From the NCBI RefSeq assembly GCF_017795745.1, contig NZ_CP059067.1, positions 3,472,001-3,536,000 of the forward strand: 64,000 nt of DNA, read 5' to 3'. The number at the start of each line of letters is the position of its first letter. Within the stretch, counting starts at the first letter, position 1. Shown here one piece after another: positions 15,501-23,135 of this stretch. This DNA comes from Rhizobacter sp. AJA081-3. GTDB taxonomy: Bacteria > Pseudomonadota > Gammaproteobacteria > Burkholderiales > Burkholderiaceae_C. The position numbers and the translations under genes are program-made. Under the pieces are notes generated by a model that was not told the origin of the DNA, did not search any database, and worked only from the letters and a program-made list of their open reading frames with translations.

Positions 15501-18418
15501 CCGCGCAGCTGGGATTTCTTGAGCACGCGAGTGGCGACACGTCGAATGGCGTCGAGCTCTGCATTGAACTGCCCGTCGACGCTGAAGTGCACGTTTGTTG
15601 GTCCTGCCGGCTTGAGCAGCTCGGACCGGGGCGCAGCGTATCCCGCTTCGGTTCGCCACTCTTGCTTCAGTACTTCGAGCTGCGTGATGACCGCTTCGAC
15701 TACAGCGGGCTCGCCTCCATAGCGGTCCCGTATCCCGTTTTCAATCCGCTTCAGGTCGGCGTCGTTGAGGTCGACGCAGGTGCCGTCCAGCAACATCGAT
15801 TCCGGCACCACCTCGAGCACTGTCCGACGCGCCCGTCGGTTCGCCTCGTCGGTTTCCAGCTTGCGCGCCTCGTAGGCTTGATTGCTGGACACGAGCGAAG
15901 GAAGCGGCGCGTTCAGCCGACCCAGGTAGTCCTTGGCCCAAGGGGCAGCAATGGCCTTGCCGCCCATTTCGACCAGGTACCGCTCGAGCGGCTCCTGCAG
16001 ACGCTTGAGCTCGACTGCCGGAATCCAGACCGAGGCTGCGCCAAAGGGATGCTGCTCTCGCACATGCCCGAGCAGGAGTTCTATGTGGGCGCCGCTTACT
16101 CCGTCATCAGCGAGCCAGGTCGCGACGTTCCGCCGCAGTGCCCGGATGTCGAACGGAGCCGGTCCGTCGAACTGCAAGGCCTTCCACGCTCTGCGAATGG
16201 CCCACTGCACGAGGCGGGTCGACAGCGGCACGACCCGCCGGGTTCCGATCCGGAAGAGCAGCCCGACCTGCTGAACTGCATCGGCACCCTTCTGGGGTTG
16301 GAGAAACCCGAGCGCTGTGCGCAGGCGGTCGGCGTGTGCTGGATTGGAGCGGGCCAGCGCGGCGATCAGCCATGCGATATGTGCGCGGCACCACCGCAGT
16401 TGCTCGACCACTGGCTTGACGAGCGGCACGAAGCGAGCCTCGCTGCCGACGTTGATCTTGTCGGCAACGAAAGCGATCGCGTCATCGAGACTCACGTCGT
16501 GCAGGAACGGCAGCAAGGCACGCGCGTTACGGTGACCGATGGCGGTGACGACGAGTGCGCCCGCATACAGCATGAAATCGTTGCTGTGCCGGTAGGCCGG
16601 CTTTCCCTTCCTGTCGATCGCGCGTTCGGCAAGCCAGTCCAGGACAGCAGCCATGCGTGTGGCGTCGACCCAGGTGTCACCTTCGATGGCTTCCCGCGGC
16701 TTTGCGCTTGCCTGGGGGTGTGGGACCTCCGGGTAGCGGATGGCATGTACTGCCATCCGATAGGCATGCCGGACCGCTGCGCAGCGCGGGTGCACGTAGT
16801 GGGACAGCGACTCCCGCCGAACCTCCAATTCCTCATCGTCCTCCTGCAATGTCTGGTCGTCCGCAGAGCCTGCAGCGTCGTTCTCGTCGGAAATTTCGCT
16901 GTCGTCGTCCTGGTCAACGCCCTCCCCGACGTTCAGCTCATCCGGCTCGGACTCGTCATCGGCCGTTTTTCCTGTCGGCCGTGTGCTGCACAGATGCGTC
17001 ACGATTGCCCGGTTGGCCGTCGAGAGAAAGATCTGCCGGGCAAGGATGTGCTTGACGCAGAGATCGACCTGATGACTCGAACGCCCCAGGCGCTCGCCGA
17101 GGTGCTCGAGCACTTGCAGCCAGATTTCGTCAATGGGAAGTGGCAGCAACTCGTCGATGACAAAGTCGCGCTGGAACGGGTGCAGGTGCAGGTCCAAGTC
17201 TTCGACCTCCAGCCACAGGGCTACACCTGCGGCCTGCTTCGGCGCCCATAGCACTGTGTCGCCACGCCGGGGGTCGCGACGCTCGATGACGAACTGCCGT
17301 CCGCCTGGACGGGCTGCCGACGGCTCGGACGATATGCCGTCTGATCGCACCGAGACCGGTAGCAGTGCAGCCTCGGTCATCGTGCTGGCGGTCAATGCTC
17401 CCACCTGAGCTAGCAGTCCGCCCGCTGCGGCCAGCATGTCGGCCTTGAGCACTATCCGATCAGCCGCTGGAGCAGGACTTGCGCTGAAGCTGGCGGCCAA
17501 GGCGGAGGCTTCGAGAGCATTCAGGCCGTAGGTCCACTCCGCGAGCAGTTCCCGGTCCCGCAACTGCTGACTGCCGCGATTACCCCATCGCCTAGTCGTC
17601 GGCGCGGGTGTCTTCTCCTCTGGCACGGGCGGCAATGGCCCCACCCCTTCGATGAGGCGCGGCGAGTATGGCCGGCGCGCGTCGGTTTTGCGGAGCAGGT
17701 CAACAAACGCCACATATTCTTGGGGTGCATCGGGCAACCCGAGTGACTCGAAGTCCTTCGCCGCACCTTGCCCCGCAGTGAGACGATCGATCAACGATTG
17801 GCAGACGATTTCCGGCGAAAGCTGATCGAGAGAGGCTGCGTGCGCCACTTCACCGAGTTCGGCGAACTGCGCCCCCGCTCCCATCGGTCGGCCAAAGGCC
17901 CCCAAGACCCTGTAGCACGCCGGCCGCTTCTCCGCGTGGCCACTCCACACGCGGATGAGCAGGTGACTTGCCGCCATCATGAGCTGCTCGGCGGGGTCAG
18001 GTGCAGCAGCAGAAGGCCAGTGCAGCAGCCCGGAGTGCGCGGATGGGAGCGCGAACGCGGCGTGAAGGGCCTGGGTCAGCAGCGGATCTACCGACTTCGG
18101 GCCTCGCGCTAGAACATCGTGTCGGACATCGCGAAGCGCCTCCGACAGATCTGCTGCCTGCAGCGCCAAGCTGCAGGCTGGTACCAACGGCGCGTGGAGA
18201 TCAGCAAGACGAGCGAACGCCGGACTCAGCCGATCAAGGTACTCGAGGTGGCCGGCTAGGCCGTACGCTGAGCCGCGACACCCGAACCAGCGCAGCAAGC
18301 GGTGCAATTGGGCCGCCGCCGCGGGGTGTGGCGCCATCGTCCGGCACAAGACGACTAGCTCAGTGTCCGCGGCTGCAGGCGCTGGTGAGGTAGTAGCGTC
18401 GAAGCTTGTGAACTGCAC
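12593..18418 (-). CDS. Giant protein with two tyrosine-recombinase-like modules
   Basis: About 1941 residues, five times the size of a normal tyrosine recombinase; start at GTG 18418 is provisional (no clear Shine-Dalgarno). Module 1 (about 610-800): Arg I in GHRNARALLPF (Arg630), Lys654, Arg II in IRALRRNVATWL (Arg762), and LLLGH (His785), but no Tyr at the expected place (Trp798 nearest), so probably inactive. Module 2 (about 1430-1630): Arg I in YGLRPAEGYGV (Arg1447), Lys1479, Arg II in SMRHTYAT (Arg1553), MGQSG (Gln1615 instead of His) and Tyr1625 in SRTYWH, the likely nucleophile. An acidic linker (about 485-530) and long helical regions of unknown fold surround them. The 5' end faces a tRNA-Thr fragment 190 bases away, as expected for an integrase. 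G+C is lower and more variable than in the rest of the window (48-65% on sampled lines). Confidence 0.8.
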   Translation of the reverse strand: MQFTSFDATTSPAPAAADTELVVLCRTMAPHPAAAAQLHRLLRWFGCRGSAYGLAGHLEYLDRLSPAFARLADLHAPLVPACSLALQAADLSEALRDVRHDVLARGPKSVDPLLTQALHAAFALPSAHSGLLHWPSAAAPDPAEQLMMAASHLLIRVWSGHAEKRPACYRVLGAFGRPMGAGAQFAELGEVAHAASLDQLSPEIVCQSLIDRLTAGQGAAKDFESLGLPDAPQEYVAFVDLLRKTDARRPYSPRLIEGVGPLPPVPEEKTPAPTTRRWGNRGSQQLRDRELLAEWTYGLNALEASALAASFSASPAPAADRIVLKADMLAAAGGLLAQVGALTASTMTEAALLPVSVRSDGISSEPSAARPGGRQFVIERRDPRRGDTVLWAPKQAAGVALWLEVEDLDLHLHPFQRDFVIDELLPLPIDEIWLQVLEHLGERLGRSSHQVDLCVKHILARQIFLSTANRAIVTHLCSTRPTGKTADDESEPDELNVGEGVDQDDDSEISDENDAAGSADDQTLQEDDEELEVRRESLSHYVHPRCAAVRHAYRMAVHAIRYPEVPHPQASAKPREAIEGDTWVDATRMAAVLDWLAERAIDRKGKPAYRHSNDFMLYAGALVVTAIGHRNARALLPFLHDVSLDDAIAFVADKINVGSEARFVPLVKPVVEQLRWCRAHIAWLIAALARSNPAHADRLRTALGFLQPQKGADAVQQVGLLFRIGTRRVVPLSTRLVQWAIRRAWKALQFDGPAPFDIRALRRNVATWLADDGVSGAHIELLLGHVREQHPFGAASVWIPAVELKRLQEPLERYLVEMGGKAIAAPWAKDYLGRLNAPLPSLVSSNQAYEARKLETDEANRRARRTVLEVVPESMLLDGTCVDLNDADLKRIENGIRDRYGGEPAVVEAVITQLEVLKQEWRTEAGYAAPRSELLKPAGPTNVHFSVDGQFNAELDAIRRVATRVLKKSQLRGRRVLLLDDETVRKLMDGIEDELRDDPRAKARVRTAFAELATGWRRSGKYRVTAASLNLARISEGPVELNFGRHLALANCVADGLEDQIKNYLREERTAQRVLGLIAVLLVCCEAVLDRQELERLIMVLQTEGPARFAGQLQLRASIETMAAEYDRTVDLTYKTAAAVAGYLGVRQETGPVAFEKVEAEARRFLAQMTALRGSMNLRKLLVVMRPYWFLRVPGSVYASITGANECNAPSPESTALLLGAEPRVLRAAPPSPRGPRKHRDADIKAAVAAIRRLVDEAEGEVTKFQAASRQQRMRLHRMFSGRHRPELEAWMQRQQIVALAVEFIYYMLAIGGFRVDTYSFGSLQTYRQRIVAHILEVAWNVDLLQCDEEALAAFFRAVIARVAEAEQQAAKAPLRLFLRYLHEWHGMQNSRFDAHTESRLRNARNVVLPTHIVERAFNLARTPDGKATEVGETGAALLALNQAYGLRPAEGYGVKVTDFQDDERTSLRVRINVIRSLKTLPRTIPVSLASEAANELINTRYRAADKLGGQAKYALFAAGADLLYDDAPLYALGNWAVKRASGDHFAINYSMRHTYATSMMSHMLMPDPQASPIAVQLCQSLLLPSHAQTRLRSLSPSPERWPSQIDRLGLWMGQSGVGTLSRTYWHGAWWVAGDICAQVALQHAWRSDTMGLLLGVSASAVRHHFPKRQDGKRATDGTRTAAAVAKFIGALDVRELTVAPVQVESQVDAASQEAGVRPVASVLDALLMQRRARGEELNVLHEVAAETLSVPPEEAKAFFAAYEDVGSRTSMQDFEPDALRVEPFAGMDVQGGADRRDRLVATVLEAMASDMAFAKATFEILSDWQTEVDGEAHRPYLVSRNIQQLGRHIKWLKTVGYDATELRLNYFAASADTLEDARKILPSLEESPRRLSRAAKIGARTEFGVVVAASRQLPVERDLHRAILGLACAHSAGLLAAASQ

Positions 18419-18442
18419 CGGTAGGCTGGGGTTGTGCGATGG

Positions 18443-18467
18443 TCATCATTGTGCTTCAATGTGATGA
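18443..18467. promoter_or_regulatory. Imperfect palindrome upstream of the giant recombinase gene
   Basis: TCATCATTG (18443-18451) and CAATGTGATGA (18457-18467) form an imperfect dyad 25 to 49 bases upstream of the GTG start at 18418. The surrounding 18500-18605 is markedly AT-rich. This is a plausible operator or promoter element for the recombinase gene; nothing identifies the binding protein. Confidence 0.35.
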
Positions 18468-18605
18468 ACGAAGCCCAGCTTGCAAGCCTGATCGCGGCGA
18501 ACAGCGATACCACCCGAAGCGGACTCACAAACAAAGTATAGTAAATCTTAATAAAATCAACTACTTACGTTCAAGTCACAATTTTTGACAAGTTAGATGT
18601 AACGT

Positions 18606-18651
18606 ATTCGTAATGCGAAGGTCGGGAGTTCGACTCTTCTCACCGGCACCA
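18606..18651 (+). other. 3' half of tRNA-Thr(CGU): attachment-site duplication (attR)
   Basis: The bases read as the anticodon loop TTCGTAA (18607-18613, anticodon CGT at 18609-18611), 3' anticodon stem, variable region, T-arm with TTCGACT loop, acceptor strand CACCGGC and an encoded ACCA end. The match to tRNA-Thr(CGU) is to the family consensus from memory. No D-arm or 5' acceptor strand precedes it; the DNA upstream is AT-rich and unrelated. It is therefore not a working tRNA gene but a target-site remnant, the expected product of integration at the anticodon loop. Confidence 0.8.
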
Positions 18652-18656
18652 ATCCA

Positions 18657-18693
18657 GACCAGGGCCCGCCTCGCGCGGGCCCTGGTCTTTTTT
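18657..18693 (+). terminator. Rho-independent terminator of the ancestral tRNA-Thr
   Basis: A 13-base-pair perfect stem (18657-18669 with 18675-18687), a five-base loop and a run of six T (18688-18693) follow the tRNA fragment by five bases. It marks chromosome-side DNA kept from the original tRNA-Thr locus. Confidence 0.92.
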
Positions 18694-18737
18694 GGGGCCG
18701 CCGCAGCGTGACCCGGCGCAGGCGGAGCCTTGCAGAC

Positions 18738-19352
18738 TCAGCGCTCTCGCAAGCGTGCCACTTCGGCTTCCAGCGTGGCGATGCGCTGGTCGCGGTTCTC
18801 GATGGCGGCGCGCACGTCTGCCGCCTCGAAGCGCTGCGGAATGTGCTGCGGGCAATTCACGTCCCATGCCGTGACGCTGAAAAGCATCACCTGCTCGGGC
18901 CGCGCGCGATAGCCTGCCGGCATCAGTCGGCGAAGCAGCGCCTCGTCGCCCTCGACCACGCGGGCCGTGCCCCAGATCTTGATGCGGCGCTGGTTCGCGT
19001 AGTCGATGAGGAACAGATGCGCCTTCGTGTTCTCCTCGAGGTTGCCCTGCGTGATGTACTGGCGATTGCCGGCGAAATCCGCCATGCCGATCGTGTGATC
19101 GTCGAGCACTTTCAGGAAACCGGCCGGCCCGCCGCGGTGCTGGATGTAGGGCTGCCCCTGCGCATTCGCGGTCGCGAGAAAGACGCTGGTCTGCGCTTCG
19201 ATCTCGGCCTTCAGTTCGGCCGTGATCGTCTGCTCCCAGGAGCCTTGGCGTTCCATGCGCTCGTACGAGGCACGCGAACCCTTGCGACCCTGAATGGCCT
19301 TCACGGTGTCGGTGAACGCCACATCGCTGGCGTAGTTCAGTGTTCGATCCAT
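18738..19352 (-). CDS. Pyridoxamine 5'-phosphate oxidase-like FMN-binding protein
   Basis: 204 residues from the ATG at 19352 (GGAG eight bases upstream); a GTG two codons earlier is too close to that site. The central part, TSVFLATANAQGQPYIQHRGGPAGFLKVLDD, DFAGNRQYITQGNL and AHLFLIDYANQRRIKIWGTARV, is typical of the COG3576-type split-barrel flavin proteins. The last 30 residues are a coiled coil (RAAIENRDQRIATLEAEVARL). Likely an FMN- or F420-like cofactor-binding oxidoreductase of unknown substrate. First gene on the chromosome side of the att site. Confidence 0.85.
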   Translation of the reverse strand: MDRTLNYASDVAFTDTVKAIQGRKGSRASYERMERQGSWEQTITAELKAEIEAQTSVFLATANAQGQPYIQHRGGPAGFLKVLDDHTIGMADFAGNRQYITQGNLEENTKAHLFLIDYANQRRIKIWGTARVVEGDEALLRRLMPAGYRARPEQVMLFSVTAWDVNCPQHIPQRFEAADVRAAIENRDQRIATLEAEVARLRER

Positions 19353-19428
19353 GGTCACGACTCCGATGGGCCCGGCCCGCGAGGCGATCGTCCGGGCGAC
19401 GATGGCCCCGCGGTACAGGCTTCCAGTT

Positions 19429-19977
19429 TCAGGCGGCCAGCGCCTGCGCCAGCGGGAAGTCGATTTCGGTCTTCGCGACTTCGTTGATGTAGTTGGTCCA
19501 GGTGTTCAGCGCGACGTGCTGGACGATCTCGACGATCTGCGCGTCGTCGTAACCCGCCATGCGCACGGCCTGCAGGTCGGTGTCGGACACGTGCCCGCGC
19601 TCGCGGACCACCTTGGCCGCGAAGCGCACCGCCGCATCGGCCTTCGGGTCGAGCGAGCCACCGTGGCGGTTGGCGGCGATTTCGGCCTCGCTGAGCTTTG
19701 CCAGGTTCTTGCCCAGGGCGGTGTGGGCCGACAGGCAGTAGTTGCAGCCATTGATCTGCGCCACCGCCAGCGCGATTCGCTCGCGGGTGGGTGCCGGCAG
19801 GCTGCCCTTGGCCAGGGCACCGGACATGCCGAGGTAGCCCTCCAGCGCGGCCGGGCTGTTGGCGACGAGGCGGAACAGGTTCGGCACGACGCCGATCTGC
19901 TTGTGCACGGCTTCGAGCAGCGGCTTCGCCAATGCGGGGGCGGCGTCGATGCTCGCGGGGGTGGGAATACGGGGCAT
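19429..19977 (-). CDS. AhpD-like / carboxymuconolactone decarboxylase family protein
   Basis: 182 residues from the ATG at 19977, with TGGAG eight bases upstream. The core carries the AhpD redox motif in NGCNYCLSAHT (CxxC followed by His) and the helical CMD fold with ERIALAVAQ before it. Family members are peroxidase-related alkylhydroperoxidase-like enzymes that reduce peroxides with a thiol pair. Divergent from a LysR regulator 117 bases away, so that regulator probably controls it, as in many LysR pairs. The PNPOx gene follows on the same strand after 76 bases. Confidence 0.88.
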   Translation of the reverse strand: MPRIPTPASIDAAPALAKPLLEAVHKQIGVVPNLFRLVANSPAALEGYLGMSGALAKGSLPAPTRERIALAVAQINGCNYCLSAHTALGKNLAKLSEAEIAANRHGGSLDPKADAAVRFAAKVVRERGHVSDTDLQAVRMAGYDDAQIVEIVQHVALNTWTNYINEVAKTEIDFPLAQALAA

Positions 19978-20094
19978 GGTGTGGACTCCAGGGGTGGGTT
20001 GAGCCGGTGCAATCCGGTGAAGGAGACTGTAGATATTCCCGCCCAAGCCAACTAGACTGACAAAATGTGAATCTTCCTCTCGATTCTCGGAACA

Positions 20095-21015
20095 ATGGAT
20101 CGCCTCGAAGCCATGTCGGTGTTCGCTGCAATCGTGGATGGCGGCAGCCTGTCGGCGGCCGGCCGGCGCCTCGCGGTGCCCCTGGCCACGGTGAGCCGCA
20201 AGCTCGCGGACCTGGAGGCGCACCTGAAGACGCGCCTCATCACGCGCTCGACCCGCAAGCTCGTGCTGACCGACGCGGGGCGCGACTACCTGGAAGCCTG
20301 CCGGCAGATCCTCGAGCAGGTCGACGAGGCCGAGCGCGCCGCTTCGGGTGCCTACGCGAAGGTCAAGGGCCGGCTCGTGGTGGCGGCACCGATCGTGTTC
20401 GGCCGATTGCACGTGGTGCCGCTGGCCGCCGCATTCCTCGAAGACCACCCCGAGGTCGACATCCAGCTCCGCCTGGGTGACCGCAACGTCAACCTGATCG
20501 AGGAGCATGTCGACCTGGCCTTTCGCATCGGCACCTTGCCCGACAGCAACCTGGTCGCGACCCCGCTCGGGGCCATCCGCCGCGTGGTGTGCGCGAGCCC
20601 CGCCTACCTGCAGCGATTCGGCATCCCGCAGACGCTCGACGAGCTCGCGGCCCACCGATGCATCAGCTTCGACGGCCTGGACGCCGCCAGCGCCTGGACC
20701 TTCGTCGGCGACAACGGAGACAAGCGGCAGGTCGCCGTCCACTCGCGCCTGACCGTCTCGACCGCCGATGCGGCCATCGCGGCATCGAGCCTCGGCCTGG
20801 GCCTGACCCGCGTGCTTTCCTATCAGGTGGCCGATGCCTTGCGCGACGGCCGGCTCGTCCGCGTGCTTGCAGATGCCGAACCGCCCGCGGTGCCAGCCAG
20901 CCTGATCCATCCCGGCCAGGGCAGGCTGCCGATGAAGGCCCGGGCCTTCATCGACTTCGCGGCCGGGCGGATCCGGGAGCAGCTTCAGACGCTCGACGAA
21001 GCCGCTGGCAACTAG
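20095..21015 (+). CDS. LysR-family transcriptional regulator
   Basis: 306 residues. N-terminal winged helix-turn-helix (about 1-60: MSVFAAIVDGGSLSAAGRRL, VSRKLADLEAHL), followed by a helix linker and a periplasmic-binding-like effector domain (about 90-295) of the class with RLHVVPLAAAFL and DLAFRIGTLPDS. Divergently placed to the AhpD-like gene, its likely target. Its TAG stop overlaps the stop codon of the convergent VOC gene. Confidence 0.92.
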   Translation: MDRLEAMSVFAAIVDGGSLSAAGRRLAVPLATVSRKLADLEAHLKTRLITRSTRKLVLTDAGRDYLEACRQILEQVDEAERAASGAYAKVKGRLVVAAPIVFGRLHVVPLAAAFLEDHPEVDIQLRLGDRNVNLIEEHVDLAFRIGTLPDSNLVATPLGAIRRVVCASPAYLQRFGIPQTLDELAAHRCISFDGLDAASAWTFVGDNGDKRQVAVHSRLTVSTADAAIAASSLGLGLTRVLSYQVADALRDGRLVRVLADAEPPAVPASLIHPGQGRLPMKARAFIDFAAGRIREQLQTLDEAAGN

Positions 21016-21491
21016 CCCGCGAAGGCCTTCTCCAATGCGGCGATGTCGAACTTCACCATGCTCATCATCGCCTGCGCCACGCGGGCCGCAGCCGCACGAT
21101 CAGGTGCGCTCATCATGCGGCCCATCGCGCTGGGCACGATCTGCCAGCACAGGCCGTAGCGGTCGCGAAGCCAGCCGCACTGCTCGGCCGTGCCGCCTTC
21201 GAGCAGCGCGTCCCAGTAGCGGTCGATCTCGGCCTGGCTGTCGCAGTTCACGACGAAGGACACGGCGTGGTTGAACGGGTCCAGCGGGCCGGCGCTCATG
21301 GCAACGAAGGCCTGGCCGAACAGTTCGAACTCGACCACTTTCACCGAGCCCGGCGGCCCGCTGGGCGACTCGACGGGCATCGCGTTCACCGCGATGACGC
21401 GGGACTGCGGAAAGATGCCGGCGTAGAACGCAGCGGCCTCGTCGGCCTTCTCGGCGTACCAGAGAAAGGGCGTGATCTTCTGGATCTTCAT
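21012..21491 (-). CDS. VOC superfamily protein (PhnB/3-demethylubiquinone-9 methyltransferase-like)
   Basis: 159 residues from the ATG at 21491, with an AGGAGG site seven bases upstream. KITPFLWYAEKADEAAAFYAGIF at the start, the central FNHAVSFVVNCDSQAEIDRYWDALLEGG and GWLRDRYGLCWQIVP are the usual PhnB-type glyoxalase-fold motifs. Members are small cytoplasmic proteins of unclear substrate, some in stress resistance. The C-terminal tail has RVAQAMMSMVKFDIAALEKAFAG, common in this subfamily. Stop codon overlaps that of the LysR gene. Confidence 0.87.
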   Translation of the reverse strand: MKIQKITPFLWYAEKADEAAAFYAGIFPQSRVIAVNAMPVESPSGPPGSVKVVEFELFGQAFVAMSAGPLDPFNHAVSFVVNCDSQAEIDRYWDALLEGGTAEQCGWLRDRYGLCWQIVPSAMGRMMSAPDRAAAARVAQAMMSMVKFDIAALEKAFAG

Positions 21492-21603
21492 GGCGGGCCT
21501 CCTGTGCCGGTCGCTGCGGGGTGGTCGCGGCCAGGGGCACCGCATTCCCCACGACGAACGGCGCACCGCCGTTTCGACACCCCGGCACGGATGCCGCGAA
21601 CGC

Positions 21604-22044
21604 TCAACCCAGCGAGTCGTTCACCTGCTCGTTGAACTCGGCCAGGCTCACCGCCGTGCCGATCTCGCGCGGCAGCGCATCGCGCACCGAGAACACGCCG
21701 AGGATGTGGCCGCCCTCGCCCACCACCGGCAGGTGGCGGAAGCCGCGCTCGATCATGATGAGCACCGCGTCGGCCACCTTGGTGTCGGGCTTGATGCACT
21801 GCGGGTGCGGCGTCATCACGCTGGACAGCGGCGTCTTGGCCGGGTCGAGCGCCTTGGCCAGCACGCGCGTCATCAGGTCGCGCTCGGTGACGATGCCCAG
21901 CATGGTGCTGGCCGCGTCGATCACCAGCACGCTGCCACAGCCGGCCTTGGTCATCACGCAGGCCGCCTCGTGCACGGTGGCCGCGGGGCCCAGGCTGACG
22001 AGGAGACGACGCGGCATCGATTGGAAGACGGTGCGTTCGGTCAT
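21604..22044 (-). CDS. Two-CBS-domain protein
   Basis: 146 residues from the ATG at 22044, with CAGGAG upstream. Two CBS motifs: about 8-62 (ATVHEAACVMTKAGCGSVLVID then GIVTERDLMTR) and about 75-130 (KVADAVLIMIERGFRHLPVV then GVFSVRDAL). Such stand-alone pairs bind adenine nucleotides and act as energy sensors. It lies 35 bases after the 2-oxoacid oxidoreductase beta gene on the same strand, so it may be read from the same message and could sense energy state for that enzyme; this is inference. Confidence 0.9.
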   Translation of the reverse strand: MTERTVFQSMPRRLLVSLGPAATVHEAACVMTKAGCGSVLVIDAASTMLGIVTERDLMTRVLAKALDPAKTPLSSVMTPHPQCIKPDTKVADAVLIMIERGFRHLPVVGEGGHILGVFSVRDALPREIGTAVSLAEFNEQVNDSLG

Positions 22045-22079
22045 GGTGCAACTCCTGCCGGGTTCGTGGGCGCGGCGGG

Positions 22080-23135
22080 TCAGCGCAGCGCCGCGTTGAT
22101 CTTCTCCAGCGCCGCGGCGCCGGGGCACAGCCTGTCCGGCCCGAGCGAGGCCAGTGGCACGGCGCAGGTGTTCAGCGCCGTGTGCAGGTCGGTGGCCAGC
22201 GGGTCGAGGTAGAGCAGCCCGGTGACCACCTCGCCATGCGCCGCGTGCTGGTGCATGTAGTTCATGGCGGCATAGCGGTCAGTCGGGTCGTGGTCGGCGT
22301 GCAGCTTGCGCAGCCGCAACAGCGAGCCGTCATGGTTGGTGACTTCGACCAGCTCGCCCGGCGCGTACTCGGCGGTGATCTCCTGCCCCGGCGTGATGAA
22401 GTCGATGCGGCTCACCGCGTCGTTGTGCTGGCGCACGTAGTCGTAGCTCTTGGTGCTGCCGCCGTGGTTGTTGAAGGTGACGCAGGGGCTGATGACGTCG
22501 ATGAAGGCCGCGCCGCCGTGTGCCATCGCGCCCTTGATCAGCGGCACCAGCTGCGCCTTGTCGCCCGAGAAGCTGCGTGCCACGTAGGTGGCGCCGAGCT
22601 GCAGCGCCAGGCCGACGAGGTCCACCGGGCTGTCGTTGTTGACCACGCCCTTCTTGCTCTTGCTGCCCTGGTCGGCGGTGGCCGAGAACTGGCCCTTGGT
22701 CAACCCGTAGACGCCGTTGTTCTCGACGATGTAGGCCATGCGCACGCCGCGGCGCATCGCGTTGGCGAACTGGCCCAGGCCGATCGAGGCCGAGTCGCCG
22801 TCGCCCGACACGCCCAGGTAGAGCAGCTCGCGATTCGCCAGGTTGGCGCCGGTCAGCACCGAGGGCATGCGGCCGTGCACGGTGTTGAAGCCGTGCGAGG
22901 CACCGAGAAAGTAGTCCGGCGTCTTCGAGCTGCAGCCGATGCCCGACAGCTTGGCGACGCGGTGCGGCTCGATGTCGAGCTCCCAGCAGGCCTGGATGAT
23001 CGCTGCCGAGATCGAGTCGTGCCCGCAGCCTGCGCACAGCGTCGAGATGCGGCCTTCGTAGTCGCGCCGCGTGTAGCCGACCTTGTTGGTCTGCAGCGTC
23101 GGATGGTGCAGGCGGGGTTTCGCGATGAAGGTCAT
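22080..23135 (-). CDS. korB: 2-oxoacid:ferredoxin oxidoreductase, beta subunit
   Basis: 351 residues. Thiamine-diphosphate domain: the Cys pair in LCAGCGHDSI and GIGCSS, the TPP/Mg motif GDGDSASIGLGQFANAMRRG with VENNGVYGLTKGQ, and PCVTFNNHGG. This pattern matches beta subunits of 2-oxoglutarate- or pyruvate-type ferredoxin oxidoreductases, which oxidatively decarboxylate 2-oxoacids to acyl-CoA and pass electrons to ferredoxin. The start overlaps the alpha gene stop (ATGA). The substrate cannot be fixed by eye; 2-oxoglutarate is favoured by the KorABC-like gene order with a GltD-like subunit. Confidence 0.9.
   Translation of the reverse strand: MTFIAKPRLHHPTLQTNKVGYTRRDYEGRISTLCAGCGHDSISAAIIQACWELDIEPHRVAKLSGIGCSSKTPDYFLGASHGFNTVHGRMPSVLTGANLANRELLYLGVSGDGDSASIGLGQFANAMRRGVRMAYIVENNGVYGLTKGQFSATADQGSKSKKGVVNNDSPVDLVGLALQLGATYVARSFSGDKAQLVPLIKGAMAHGGAAFIDVISPCVTFNNHGGSTKSYDYVRQHNDAVSRIDFITPGQEITAEYAPGELVEVTNHDGSLLRLRKLHADHDPTDRYAAMNYMHQHAAHGEVVTGLLYLDPLATDLHTALNTCAVPLASLGPDRLCPGAAALEKINAALR

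Larger units (their letters stand above)
12593..18651. mobile_element. Right end of a tRNA-Thr-integrated element (left end not seen)
   Basis: The recombinase gene, the AT-rich gap and the 3' half of tRNA-Thr(CGU) together form the classic end of a tRNA-targeted genomic island: integrase reading inward, next to a duplicated tRNA 3' end. Because the fragment is on the plus strand and keeps the downstream terminator, the inserted DNA should lie to the left, with the reconstituted full tRNA-Thr beyond base 1. The protease operon and the 6.5-12.2 kb genes may be cargo, but the true left boundary cannot be placed from this window; only the part certainly next to the att site is marked. Confidence 0.6.

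Noticed and set aside
13757-17251. 1164-codon open frame on the plus strand
   Set aside because: Fully antisense to the giant recombinase gene, low-complexity in look, and no family motif. The recombinase motifs on the other strand are convincing.
18590-18651. Full tRNA gene
   Set aside because: The 5' acceptor strand and D-arm are missing; only the 3' half from the anticodon loop is present.
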